Notes: a model not told the origin generated them from the letters alone. 64,000 nt of DNA from Macrotis lagotis (GCF_037893015.1 NC_133666.1:624103352-624167351), one strand, 5' to 3'; positions 38,441 to 50,265 are shown, counted from the first letter of the stretch. Program-made: numbers and translations.

Positions 38441-39496
38441 GTAGCACTCCCTGATACAAAAGAAGCTTCTCAAGAGCACACACTCACTTTTTCCTTTGAG
38501 GCCCCAGCACTTTACACAGTGCCTTGGCCCATGGTAAGCATTTTGTAAATGCTTGCTGGTTAATTGATACATGGTGTTCCTTCTATCTTCAGGTCTTGGA
38601 AATGCAAGGAGCTGAGACCTGGATTGGGGGAAATGCCAAAGAGATGGTTGCCTCAGTTTCACATGATAGACTTAGCTTATGTATATAGGAGGTGGCCTCT
38701 ATAAGACTGTAAATTCCATTTGAAAGGTTCTTTGTAAAGTACTGTGAAAATGAATAGTCATTATGTCATGAAGGCAGGTATTATATCTTATTTATCTGCA
38801 TATTTCCCCTCAGCATCTTTGACTGTTCAGACAGACTGTTCTCTCCTTTTCATCTCCAGGCTCACTTGGTGCTAAGAGTCATATTTACAGACACTCAACT
38901 CCTGTCATTGTACCATTTCTTCCTCTTCTTTCCCATTCTATAATATTCCCCACTGAGAGCTCATCTTTCCATTCTCAGCTGACTCCTCTTCTTATCTGTT
39001 CGTTCTTGATATTACTCTTTGGATTTAGCTCCATGCTTTCTTCTTCTTCTCAACCTCCTCCCTCTCCTCCCCACCCCTAATAGACTTCATTTTCTGTTTT
39101 CTTGCTATCTGCTGTGCTCACCAGCCTTGGCTTCCCTTTGTTCTCATACTTTTTCTCTTCCTCCTTCCCCTTCTCATCCTTTTCTATGAATTCCCTTTGT
39201 TACCTGTACCCACCATTTCTTTCACTATAATCTATCTACTTTAATATCTTGGTACCCTCCATCCCATTTTCCTGAATTCCTGGGCTCCCCTGCCTTGTGT
39301 GCCATTCACCCCTCCCTCAGCTGTTTTCTTCTGTTCCTCTCTTCCCTCCTCTCCCCCAGACTGTGAGGATGATTTGAGATCTGTCAGCACCATCTGCTCA
39401 TGGAAGCAGTCTGCTTCTTGGGGAGTGTCCTGTTCTTGCCCCGGCACTTCCTCCAAGTACAAAACTGACATTTACATTTTGTGTCAATTGTTTCAG
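38441..39496. other. Intron upstream of the ZNF finger exon, no KRAB box seen
   Basis: Pyrimidine-rich non-coding DNA ending in the acceptor attgtttcag (39487-39496). Neither a KRAB-A nor a KRAB-B exon was recognised here. Confidence 0.5.
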
Positions 39497-40596
39497 ATTG
39501 TGAGCCAAGAACTGAAAACAAGGTGTTGACTCCAAAACAGGACATTTTAAAAGACATGCAGTTAAAGGAAGTGAAATATGAAAAACTCACAGGAGATGTC
39601 CCTCAGGGACCTGAATTTGAAGAAGGCAGTGAATTTGAAGGCAGGCTAGAGAAACAGTCAACAAATACTGAAATTCTGGAGAAACCAAGTAAGCTCTTTC
39701 CCCAAGAGAATAGTTGTAGGCAAGCAACAGTCATCCACAAAATATATGCTTTAAGAGGCAAAGCCCAAGAACATCATGACTTTGGGAAAAGCTTCAGTTC
39801 TGACTCCAAACTTTCACATCCAAGAATTCCAATAGGAGATAAGCCTCAGCAGGGTGATACATATGGCCAAAGCTTCAAACAGAATTCAGATTTAATTAAG
39901 CATCAGAAAATCCATGCACAGAAGAAACTTTTAAAAAGTGATGAAGGTGGAAAGTCACTCAAAAAGAGCTCTGTTCTTGAATATCAGGAAACTAATGCAG
40001 TGTGGAAACCTTATGAATGTATAGAATGTGGGAAAACTTTTAGCCGGAGCGCAACTCTTCTGGAGCATCACAGCATTCATACAGGAGAGAAACCTTATGA
40101 GTGTAATCAGTGTGGGAAAGCTTTTAGTCATAGCTCTACCTTGATTCAACATCAGAGAATTCACACTGGAGAGAAGCCTTATGAATGTAATGAATGTGGA
40201 AAAGCCTTTAGCCGTAGTTCAAATCTTATTGAACATCACAAAACTCACACTAAAGTAAAGCCTTATGAATGTGTAGAATGTGGTAAAACCTTTAGCCGGA
40301 GCTCAAACCTTATAGATCACCAGAGGATTCACACTGGAGAGAAGCCTCATGAATGTCATGATTGTGGGAAAGTTTTTAGTCATAGCTCTACCCTAATTCA
40401 ACATCAGAGAATTCACACTGGAGAAAAGCCCTATAAATGTAATGAATGTGGGAAAGCCTTCAGCCGGAGCTCATCCCTTATTGAACACCAGAGAATTCAC
40501 ACTGGAGAAAAACCTTATGTATGTAATGTATGCGGGAAAGCCTTTAATCAGCGATCAGGACTTCTTCAACATCAGAGAACTCATACTAGAAAATAA
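39497..40596 (+). CDS. C2H2 zinc-finger protein, terminal (finger) exon, seven intact fingers
   Basis: An acceptor (tttcag) is followed by AT TGT GAG, the conserved start of KRAB-ZNF last exons (split Asp, then Cys-Glu). The frame stays open to the stop at 40594-40596, about 366 codons. The first internal ATG is at 39556, but the frame is expected to be joined to upstream exons. A spacer of about 170 residues includes degenerate finger-like parts ([43 protein letters not shown]). Seven C2H2 fingers follow, starting at 40012, 40096, 40180, 40264, 40348, 40432 and 40516, joined by TGEKP linkers except TKVKP between fingers 3 and 4. The helix residues (-1,2,3,6) I read are RATE, HSTQ, RSNE, RSND, HSTQ, RSSE, QSGQ. 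Probable nuclear DNA-binding repressor. Its position downstream of RPL8 on the same strand matches human ZNF34; orthology is not proven. No KRAB exon was found upstream in this window. Confidence 0.95.
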
Positions 40597-40672
40597 TACT
40601 GTGAATATAATGAATGTGATAGAAAACTTTAATCAGACTTGTAGTTTGCTAAATTCACCAACAAATTCACAT
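40597..40672 (+). pseudogene. Decayed eighth zinc finger just after the stop codon
   Basis: Directly after the stop the DNA still reads like a further finger, though frame-shifted: tgtgaatataatgaatgtga recalls 'C-E-x-N-E-C', and another frame gives N-F-N-Q-T-C-S-L-L-N-S-P-T-N-S-H. The protein now ends with THTRK. An ancestral longer array is the simplest reading. Confidence 0.7.
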
Positions 40673-40763
40673 GTAATTACAACTTCATAAAAATTGCCAA
40701 GTCACTTAAGGACAGAAACTGTCTAATGCATCTTAGCCATTTATAGAAGCACAAAGATCCCTC

Positions 40764-40769
40764 AATAAA
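40764..40769 (+). terminator. Candidate poly(A) signal of the central ZNF gene
   Basis: AATAAA about 170 bases after the stop, followed by a T-rich stretch. KRAB-ZNF 3' UTRs are often longer, so a later signal may also be used. Confidence 0.5.
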
Positions 40770-42595
40770 TACTTTTTTTGTTTCACAAATGGGATTATTG
40801 TATGAAAGTTTTTACTTAGAGTTTACCCATTATTCTCCATCAGAAACATCATCTGGGGGGAGAAGAGAGAAAAAAGGCACTTTTATAGTTTTGTGGAAAT
40901 AGTGACCAGTGATTCCTAAAGAGGTGGCTTCAGGATACCTGGATTCTGGTCCCAAATCTTTTCCCAACTTATGGCATCTCCAGCAAGTTAATTGGGCTTT
41001 CTTAGCCTCCATTTTCAAAACAATAAATTGTGGATAATAATACCTGTTTCATTAACCTTATAGGGGTTTGTTTTGAGAAGTTTTGTTATTTGTTTTAAGG
41101 ATATTTTTATACTCAAGGGATCTGTGATTTTTCTTCTTGTATGGATCTTCTTCACCAGAACAGATCACTCCTACTCTACAACTCAGTACGTGGTTTTTGA
41201 GAATTGCTATGGTTCCCCTGCCCTGCCCCTTACCCTTTATCAATCTGGTGAAAATGAATCTTTCCAACTTAGTTTGACTGGTCTTCAAACTAAAGATATG
41301 CCATTTATCTTGAGGACTATTCTCAAAGCCTTTCCATTTGTTTGACCCTACAACAGGTGAGGCTTCACTTGGGTAAGTCTATGAAGATGTTGGGTGACTT
41401 CTATCCAATGAGGTGGTATCAAATTCAAGTGGAGAATAAAATGAAAACATGTGGGAAAATATGAATCATGAATATCTTATACATTATTATGATACTGAAG
41501 TGGGTCAGAAGAGAAAAAAAGAAAAACTTTAGGAGAGGAGAAACATCAGGAATACTCAAAGGAATAGAAGATGGAATAGAAGAAGATAGCCAAAGGTTCA
41601 GAGTGAGACAGGGATAGATGGGAATTAATATATAGCAAGTGAAGCCAGCACAGAATGAGGAACTTCTCAGTAATGTATAGTAATGTCACTGAATCATCCT
41701 AGTAAAGGTGAGGCCAATCAGAATCAAGGACGTGTGAAAAACAATCATTAAGGATTGCTCCTCTCTGAAACTGTTCTTGATTCCATCATGAAAGTGATCT
41801 CTGACCTCCATAGATCTCTCCTTTTTCCTAGTCATATTTTTATCTTGTCATATATCTGTATATACCATAACCTTTCTGTGTGCATGCATGTGTGCATATG
41901 CACACATTAGATTCTAAGTCCCTTGAGGGCAGGTGTGATGAGTGATACGGATGAGTGAATCATCCTTATGTTCCCAGCCCTTAACCCAGTGCCAGTAGAA
42001 TGTATGTGCTAAATAAATGTTGATTGCATTGAATATTCTTTTCAAGTATACAGTAGTTACATTAGGAAGGGTTCCCATATAGAAATATTTAGTTAATCAA
42101 TGAATAGATTCATAGGCAACTAGTCTGCCAGTTGTCATTATTAGAGTGCTTGATGATGTTTTGTGTTCTTTCCACCACTGTCCCATAACATTTTAATGAG
42201 GGGAATATATTTTTAGAACTAGAAGAACCTTTGAGGCCATTTAATCTCATCCTTTCATTTTTCCATAAGGAAGTTAAAGTATGTAAATGTTGCAGTTTAT
42301 TATGTTGAAAATAACTCTAATTTGGAGTTCAAAAACATGTATTTGAGAGCTGGCACTACTACTTGCTACATATGTGATTGTGGATAGTCACATGAGATTC
42401 AGTTTCCTCTCATGTGTAAAATGAGAATGGATCTATGTTATCTTTAAGGACCCTTCCAAATCTTAATCCCATGATCCTAGGTTAAATAACTGGTTCAAGG
42501 TTAGGAAGGTCATTGGAAGTCAGTAACAAGAATGTTGATTATGATCCAAGGCTCTTTTCAAGCTTCATTCTTTTTGTATGCTTTTGATTTTTCAC
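40770..42595. repeat. MIR and L2 remnants downstream of the ZNF exon
   Basis: MIR-like at 40895-41075 (ggattctggtcccaaatctt, 'ttagcctccattttcaaaacaataaattgtggataataatacc') and 42345-42480. An L2 tail lies at 41745-42045 (ttgagggcaggtgtgatgag, 'agtgccagtagaatgtatgtgctaaataaatg'). The stretch 41080-41740 is unassigned. Confidence 0.6.
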
Positions 42596-42596
42596 T

Positions 42597-42738
42597 TTTT
42601 TTGTTTTTGCAAGGCAATGGGGTTAAGTGACTTGCCCAAGGTCACACAGCTAGGTAATTATCAAGTGTCTGAGATCAGATTTGAACTCCTGACTCCAGGG
42701 CCAGTGCTCTACCCACTGGGCAATTTAGCTGCCCCCTC
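42597..42738 (-). repeat. CORE-SINE, reversed
   Basis: tttgtttttgcaaggcaatg to gggcaatttagctgcccc. Confidence 0.93.
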
Positions 42739-42809
42739 AAGGCTCTTTTCCATTCCAAGTGTTCCTACCAATGGACCAATTAAGTCAAACTCTCCAGGGC
42801 TGTCACTTC

Positions 42810-42966
42810 TTTTTTTTTTAAGGTTTTTTTGCAAGGCAATGGGGTTAAGTGGCTTGCCTAAGACCACACAGCTAGGTAATTATCAAGTGTCTGAGACCAG
42901 ATTTGAACCCAGGTACTCCTGACTCCAGGGCTGATGCTTTATCCATTGTACCACCTAACTGCCCCT
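42810..42966 (-). repeat. WSINE1-type CORE-SINE, reversed
   Basis: taaggtttttttgcaaggca to gtaccacctaactgccccta. Confidence 0.94.
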
Positions 42967-42989
42967 AGGGCTGACTGACACTTTTGAGT

Positions 42990-44240
42990 GTATCAAAAAA
43001 CCAGCATGTTATGAAAAGAGAACTGGCCCTAAAGTTTGAGGGATGAGGATTCCAGTCTTGGATCTAATCATTGATCATGTGTCATTTCTATGAACCTTTG
43101 TTTCATTTTTAGAGTGATTTTTGCACATGTACCATCTAAGGTTATGAGGGAAGTGTTTTATAAACCTGAAAACTCAGTGTATTTTTTTTCAATGAAACAT
43201 GAAACCAAATAATCAGGATCCCAGAAGCTGGGTATCCTTGTATTTGGTCTCCAAAGATTTTCATAGAGTATGGCCAGGTATGCTGGGCACTCAAAATCCA
43301 TGCTCCATGTAATAGCCCCATGGGATTTCTAGCACTGTCAGCATAGAGGAAAGATAAGATAGGGACCAGTGCTTGAGCAGATCAGGAAAAAAAATAAGCT
43401 TAGATGACAGGAAGCTTGGAATGAAGATAAATGAAAAGAATAATGGGGTTTGGGAAGTAATTTCTGGAGCATGCTAAAAAAGAAGTTTGACATCAAGAAA
43501 AGCACTGCATAACTAATTGGCTTACAAGTTTAGTCACACCCTATAGGCCTAGGATCTTGTGACTGATAGAAATACAGTGGCTAGATCTTTTGAAGTCATA
43601 ATCTATTAACAGCTGATAACCTTTTATGGTTTGCAAAGACATTTTACAAACATAACCATCTCTTTGTAGTTAAGTGCCAGATATCCAACTACATTTTATT
43701 TCCTTAACTCCAGCTTCTTTTTGCCAGTTAGCTGTTGGACTTTTTAGACTGTATGTCCCATAAATATCTCAATATGTTTAAAATAGACCTCATTTTTCTT
43801 TACCCACTAGATCTTGCATCCATTCCATTCTCACTACTCATATGGTTTGAACTATTGTGAGATAACCTCCTAATTGGTCAACTTACCTCATGTCCTGTAT
43901 GCTAGTCCATCTTCCACACAAGTACTAAAGTGATTTAACATTTTTGTCTCATAAATTAAACATCTACAAACATATTTCAGTATACAAAGAAAATAAGATG
44001 GAGGTTATATATAAAATTATGAACTTCTGTTATGTTTGGTTTTTTCCTGTGACATTTAAAGTTTTTTCTTGAATATTTCACATTTAACATAGTAGTTCCA
44101 ATACAACCCTTCTTGTCTGCATTCCCTTCTGGACTTCCTTATGCTCTTTTATTTTTTAATGATTCATTGACAGTCTTTTTTTTCTTTTTTAGTTCATCTT
44201 CCCAACTTCCCTTGCCCCGAGAAAATGGAACCCGTCCTTG
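42990..44240. repeat. MIR (42995-43180) and L2 (43720-43960) remnants, rest unassigned
   Basis: MIR: 'gagaactggccctaaagtttg', 'acctttgtttcatttttagag'. L2: 'catttttctttacccacta', ctcctaattggtcaacttac. No gene seen. Confidence 0.5.
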
Positions 44241-44985
44241 TAACAGATAAGTATAATCATACAAAACAAATATATATATATAAATTCTAAATATTGAGAA
44301 ATATGTCATTGAAGACTTCTATATAATTTTGGCATCTCTGCACCAAGAAGTGGAAGGCAGAGGGCAGCTAGGTGGCGCGGTGGATAGAGCACTGGCCTTG
44401 GAGGCAGGAGTACCTGGGTTCAAATTGGGTCTCAGACACTTAATAATTAGCTAGCTGAGTGGCCTTGGGCAAGCCACTTAACCCCATTGCCTTGCAAAAA
44501 CCTAAAAAAAAAAAAAGTGGAAGGCATGATTCATTATCAGTTTTTTAGGGCATTCTTGATCATTGTGTTGATCTTAGTTCTTAAATCTCAGTTTTTCTTT
44601 ACAATATTGTAACCATATAAATTGTTCTGATTCTGCTCACTTTATTATGTATAGTTCCTACAAAATCTATCCAGGTTTCTTTGAAAGCATTCCTTTCATT
44701 TCTTAAAGCAGAATATTATATTACCTTTGTATACCATAAATTAGTTCAGCCATTCCCCAACTGATGAGTACCTACCTTGTATATAGTTATTTATAATAAA
44801 ATGGGCTTTTATACACAATCTGGGCACCGAAGTGCCCCTTTCCTTTTTTTTTTTTGACCTCCTTAGACTATAAACCTAGTAGTGGTATCATTGGGTCAGA
44901 AAGCATTCAGAGTTTAGTGATTTTGTGGTTGTAGTTCCAGACTACTTTCTAGAATAGACTACAAAAGTGATTTCTCTATCATAGG
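44240..44985 (-). mobile_element. Old L1 3' end, reversed, with SINE insertion
   Basis: 'ttgatcattgtgttgatctt', 'ttgttctgattctgctcactttatt', 'cagccattccccaactgatgag', agtggtatcattgggtcaga. Interrupted by the SINE at 44360-44514. Confidence 0.8.
44360..44514 (+). repeat. WSINE1-type CORE-SINE with 12-bp target duplication
   Basis: gggcagctaggtggcgcggt to ccctaaa-type tail; flanked by aagtggaaggca at 44348-44359 and 44515-44526. Confidence 0.96.
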
Positions 44986-45245
44986 TCTGCATATAATTCC
45001 TCTATTCTCATGGCTCCCTGTTAACCCCCTATTCTTGTATAGAATTTCCTATGTATGACTTAAAACTTTTACAACCTGACCCCAACTTATTGTTCCTGTC
45101 TCATCACACAAAACTCTTCTTCCTGTAGTCTGTTACAGCAAAACTGTGCTCTCATGAAAAAGATTAAAATAATTGAGAAAGTGCTTAACAAAATAAATAA
45201 AATTATAACAGATAACATTGATGTATGATTTTCTAAATCAGTATG
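44985..45245. repeat. L2 fragment and unassigned sequence
   Basis: 'cccctattcttgtatagaatttcc', 'acttttacaacctgaccccaac' match the L2 3' region. Confidence 0.55.
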
Positions 45246-45255
45246 TGCCCTGCAA

Positions 45256-45427
45256 AAAGTTTTTTTTTTGGAGGGGGTTGCAAGGCAATGGGGTTAAGTG
45301 ACTTACCCATGGTCACAGAATTAGGTAATTATTATATGTCTGAGGCCATATTTGAACTCAAGTCCTCTTGATTCCAGGGCATGGGCTCTATCCACTGTGC
45401 CATTAGCTGCCCCCCCCCCCCCCCCCC
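45256..45427 (-). repeat. CORE-SINE, reversed, with expanded C run at its head
   Basis: ggttgcaaggcaatggggtt to gtgccattagctgc, then about 18 C where the consensus has four. The head's G4 (minus strand) appears to have expanded. Confidence 0.92.
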
Positions 45428-45960
45428 GCTGCAAGGGTTTTTGAGTTTGAGGACCTTCTTGCTGTTTCTTATACTTGGTACTTCATCATCTTTACATTAG
45501 ATGTCCTACATACCTGGAATATTCCTTTCTTATCTCTGCCTCATAGAATCCTTAATTTGCTTCGAGAATCACCTCAAGCACTACCTTCTACATTAAAACT
45601 TTCTTGATCTGGGGCAGCTAGGTGGTACAGGGGATAGAACACCAGCCCTGGAGTCAGGAGTACACAAGTTCAAATCCTGCCTCACATACTTAATTACCTA
45701 GCTGTATGGCCTTGGGCAAACCACTTAACTCCATTTGCCTTGCAAAAAAAAAACTAAAAAAAAAACCCCAAACCTTTCTTGATCCATCCAATTTACTCCC
45801 TATACTATCCTGTATTCATTTTGAATTTATGAATATATGTACATGTTTACTCCCCCCATAGGATATAAGTTCCTTGAAAGAAGGATTTTCACTTTTGTCT
45901 TTGTAACAGTGCATGGTATCTAGCAAATTATAGATACTTGTTAAATGTGTGTTGACCACC
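45428..45960 (+). repeat. L2 LINE 3' end split by a SINE
   Basis: 'cctggaatattcctttcttatctctgcctcatagaatcctta', then 'tttcttgatccatccaatttactccc' after the SINE, to tacttgttaaatgtgtgttg. Confidence 0.8.
45612..45766 (+). repeat. WSINE1-type CORE-SINE nested in L2
   Basis: ggggcagctaggtggtacag to ccatttgccttgcaaaaaaa. Confidence 0.95.
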
Positions 45961-46770
45961 TGATTGACTTTTCTATTCATAGGAGAGGGTGAAGGAGGAC
46001 ATAGAAAAATTAGAAGGGTGAAGGTCAGAGGGAAAGGGAGAAAGTCAGATTGGATATTGTTAGGGCTCCTCAGTTCTAGCTGTCCTTAATATTTCTACCC
46101 CATTCAGCTCCAGACCATCATTTTCCTTCCCTTCATTGCCAAACATCATGAAAAAGTCATCTATGCCCATTTCCTCCATTTCCTCACTATCTTCTCTCTC
46201 ATCTTCTTTCAATCAAGCTTCCATCCCACCATGCCAGTTAATTAGCTCTCTCAAAAGTATCCTAATCACTAAATCCAACAGCTTTTTCTCATTCCCTTTC
46301 TTGAGTCCTCTGCAACTTTTGACTCTTGATCATTCCCTCCTATTGGATATTTAATCCTCTCCTGATTTTTTTAGAAACTGCACCTCTAGAGTACAGAAGA
46401 CCTATAAATCTCACTCTCAGGTCTACATTTTACACAGATTAAATTGGGGTCCTTTGGGTCTTGATCTCATCTCTAAATTAAGGGAATTGAATTAGATGAC
46501 TGCTAAGGGCTCTCTTCCTACCAGAAAACTGATGTTCCTGCCTCTTTTAACCACTCCCCTTGTCTTTTTTTCTTTGTTAGCTCTTCATCCTTTCCCCAGA
46601 TTTTAATGTTGGTACTGCTCTAGGGTCTATCCTAGGTGTTATGTCCTCTCTCTAGATTCTCTCCCTTAGCAATTTTATTGTCTCCCAGGGTTTCAACCTT
46701 TATCTCTATATACAGATGACTCCCAAATCTAGATATCTATATTTGATATTTGGGACTAAGCTTTAGACCT
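45961..46770 (+). repeat. L2-like LINE fragment with MIR piece
   Basis: Positions 46070-46370 have the text of an L2/CR1-type ORF region in reverse ('aagtcatctatgcccatttcctcc', 'tggatatttaatcctctcctg'). Positions 46440-46560 are MIR-like. The serine-rich open frame at 46136-46354 is a by-product. Confidence 0.5.
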
Positions 46771-48260
46771 TCAAATATTCATTCATAAATGTACAAAGTA
46801 TAGACAATAAGCAGATGAACTAGAAACCCTAATGAAGAAAGCAAATTTTATCCCGTAGATATTATTGCTAAGATGGGGGTGGGGAATGGAATCCCATAAG
46901 TGGGCCATGATTGTGGATTAGTGTATCTTATTCAAAAGAAACAGGATAAGTAAGATCCAAAGTGGGGTAATGTTTTATGTAGGAAGTTAAACTCATGAGG
47001 ATACCCAGAAATCTGGAGAAACATGGAGGAAATAATGTGATGAAAGATCATTGGAGGAAGAAATGAATGATGTTGTTCAAAATTTACTATAGAATACTTA
47101 GAAAGAAAGAGGAAGTAAATGAGTTTGGGAAATAGATAATAAGAGTGTCACAGGGGTATGATACAGTAGTGTTGGAAACTCCATTTATCCAGATTTTCCT
47201 GTGTCAAAGATAGCAGATAACAATTTTTTGACTTGCCTTAATAATAATTTCAGCTTTAAAAAAAGGTATAATAACAAAAAAGAAGATTCTTTTAAGGATC
47301 TGATTTGAATAGATTTTTAAAAGAATATAGGGAAACTAGAAGCAAGGACAGGTAACAGGATGGATTTAAAAGCTCAATATATAGTCCTATAAGAAGTGTC
47401 AGAAATGCTAAAACTCTGAATTCCATCTCAGCTCTCAAGCAAAATTAGGGAAGGACAAAACAGTTTGGAATTTTTAAAGGCCATATTATGGAAGAGGGTA
47501 ACCAAATAAGGGGCAGAACTGTTGATATGGTGAATGGGAAAATAATAACTGACAGCAAAATAAAGGCATAAACATGCTGTTAACATTTGCTTCTGTTCTC
47601 TGCTTAGATAAATAATCCTTGAACTGGAAAGGAAAGGATAGAAATGGCTAATAAGACTGAATCTAATTAGCTTTAATTCAGTGGAGATAAAAGCCAAATG
47701 TTAAAGTTATATTAAAAAAATCAATTTCACAAGTACAAGATGGGTGAGGTTCTAGTGAGCAGTTCTACAAGATGTGGGAGTCGCCAATGTGTTATATGCT
47801 CCATATGAATCAGCAGTGAGATATGGCAGCTATAAAAGTTAATGCAAACTAGGGCTACATTAAGAGAAACAACTTTCAGGAATCAGGGGTTACCCCATGC
47901 CCTGATCATACTTCATCTGAAGTATTGCATTCATGCCATGGTTTAAAGAATCCAAGAAACTAGAGCATATCCAAAGGAAGACAACCCTGGTAAAAGGTCT
48001 TTAGCCCATATTATATGAGAATTTATTAAAAGATGAGGATATTTAACATGAAGAAAAGAAGAATCAGGACACATTAACTGTTTTCAAATCTCTGAAGGTC
48101 TATAAAGGAATGGTAAGACTTGTTCTGCTTGGCACCAAAAGAGAGAATCAAGTACAATGAGTAGAAGTTGCAAAACAGCATATTTAGGTTTGAACATCCC
48201 CAAAATGGGAGGGGCTGCCTCAAGTGGTGGGTTTCCCCTTCTTGGAGGTCTTCAAGCTGG
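46770..48260 (+). repeat. L3/CR1 LINE fragment
   Basis: The 3' part carries CR1/L3 hallmarks in order: acttgttctgcttggcacca, agagaatcaagtacaatgag, gtagaagttgcaaaacagca, gaggggctgcctcaagtggt, cttggaggtcttcaagctgg. The 5' part has 'gattagtgtatcttattcaaaagaaacagg', shared with 63520-63580. Confidence 0.75.
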
Positions 48261-48785
48261 GGCTAAGCAATCGACCCATCAAACAAAAATCTTTTACTTA
48301 CTATGTACCAATCACCGTACTAAGCACATCAGAGACAAAGAAAGATAAAAAACAATCTATCCTGAAGAAGCTCACATTCAAATAGAGACAACATGGAGCT
48401 AGTTAAATGTAAGATACTAACAATATAGATAGAATGTCATCTTAGGAAGATATTAGAAACCTAGAGCACCATGACAGCTGGCCTATATAGATGGTGGAAT
48501 ATGAGTTGAAACTTAAAAAGAACCAGAAGAATTTTCAAGAAGCAGAAATGAGAAGGGTGAATGACCACTTCTCAGAGTATTATAGTGAAGATTCTTTTTG
48601 ATTATGGAATGGACTCAGTAGCTATTGACATGCTTTCCAGCTTTCAAATTATGTGTTTCTCCAAATCCTGACCAACACTACAGAGTCCACCTTTCCACTG
48701 AACCACATTGCCTCTATATGTATGACAGCAGCCATAAGAGTTAATACTATCCTGATTTGCATTAGGAATGGCTTAATATGATAAT
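48261..48785. repeat. Old interspersed repeat, class uncertain
   Basis: 'tttacttactatgtaccaatcaccgtactaagc' and gaagctcacattcaaataga match an abundant ancient repeat seen across marsupials. No gene. Confidence 0.5.
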
Positions 48786-48789
48786 ATAA

Positions 48790-49295
48790 TGATTAAAATG
48801 TTGTCAGTGGCCCAGAGATCTTGCTCCTAAACATGTACTCCAAAGATGGCAAACATAAATTCCATATATATCAAAATATTTATAGTAGTACTTTTTGTTG
48901 CAACAAAGAATGAGAAACAAGGGAGGTATCCATTTGAGGAATGGTTTAAAAAATTGTGGTGTATAAATGTAATGGAATATTACTAGGCTATAAGAAACAA
49001 TGAATATGAAGAATCAGAGAAGCCTGGGGAAAACATATGAACTGATACAAGTGAGTTAAACAAAATACTGAATGACTACAAAAATCTTAAAAAGAACAAG
49101 AAATAATGAAACTGAACACTGTGATGTCCTGACCCTAAAGAAGAGAAGAGTAAATGTGCCTTCCTTCCTTCTTTGCAGAGGTAGGAAACTGTGGCTTGAA
49201 ACATTGTATTTACTGTCAGACTTAGTTGATGTGTTCATTAGTTTTACTGAACTGCTTCTCCCTTCTGCCTTTTTAAAAAATTCTTTTCCCTGAGA
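48790..49295 (+). mobile_element. Old L1-type 3' end
   Basis: 'ttgaggaatggtttaaaaaattgtgg', 'atggaatattactaggctataag', agaagcctggggaaaacata, 'ctgtcagacttagttgatgtgttcattagttttactgaactg'. A second, older piece of the same 3' end lies at 49660-49900. Confidence 0.7.
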
Positions 49296-49298
49296 TTG

Positions 49299-49350
49299 GA
49301 TGTGTGTGTGTGTATACATATACATATGTGTGTATGTGGGTATACATTAG
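49299..49350. repeat. (GT)n/(ATAC)n microsatellite
   Basis: GT and TACATA units. Confidence 0.85.
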
Positions 49351-50265
49351 ACATTCACATATATACTCTTATATGTATGCATATATAAATTACGGTGATG
49401 TAAAAATATGTCAATGAAATATTTAAATGGTAATGGAAAGAATGAAAAAGAAAAGATACTGAACTCTGTGTAATTATTTGGTCTGAGAAGAATTGGGAAA
49501 AAATGCACTTTATCTCTTGATACCAAATTCAAAAAAGTCTGGAACACAAGCTTATGTTGGCAGGGAGCACATTCCTCCACAGGTATGAGTAATAATGACT
49601 GTAATTATTAAGTGGTATTTTAGTAACTGATGAATTTCTAGTTTCTGTCTTTTTTCCTTTCTGTTACAAGACTTTTGTTTGGACTTGGCAACAATCAACT
49701 TTGTCTTACCACATCTTGCCAGCTTAGGTCAATTTTATATTGTCTTATATTTTTTGTAGTCTTTTGGAATCCTAGAGACTTTCAGTTCAACAAGGTGAGA
49801 GGGTACGGATATGGCATGTTGCATATACTATCTAATATGGTTGATGTGCTGATTAACTTTTCCCCCTTTCTTAAATTTTGTGAAAAAAAATCAACTTGGC
49901 TGGAAGAGAGGATAAGGATATATCTGGAAATGAAAATATGCAAAAACAAGATCAATAAGAATGGGATAAGATTTTAAAAAAAAAGGCACAGGATTCAGAA
50001 TGAGTGAGGTGATAGTTTCATTCTACTCCTCCCTAGAGTCAGGCAACTCATGGATTCCTGTATGCAGTTCTCAGGATCATGTTTTAGGAAGAACACTGAC
50101 AAACTGGAGCATGAACAGAAGAGAGTGACCTAGATGGTGAGACTCCTGGAGGTATAGGAAGTTTTTCCTGAAGAAAAAGAAGACTTAAGGGAGTAAATGA
50201 TAACTGTTTCAAATATTTGTATTTGTCTCAGTTAACCATCTCATCCTCCCGAATACTCCTTTCCT
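49351..50265 (+). repeat. L1 3' fragment and L3/CR1 fragment
   Basis: Positions 49660-49900 are L1-type 3' text (gtatggcatgttgcat-like 'atatggcatgttgcatatac'). Positions 50000-50230 are CR1-like ('gaacactgacaaactggagcatgaacagaagagagtgacc'). Confidence 0.55.

Noticed and set aside
46136-46354. Serine-rich open frame (SSISSLSSLSSSF)
   Set aside because: It falls inside an old L2-like LINE segment and has no other support.
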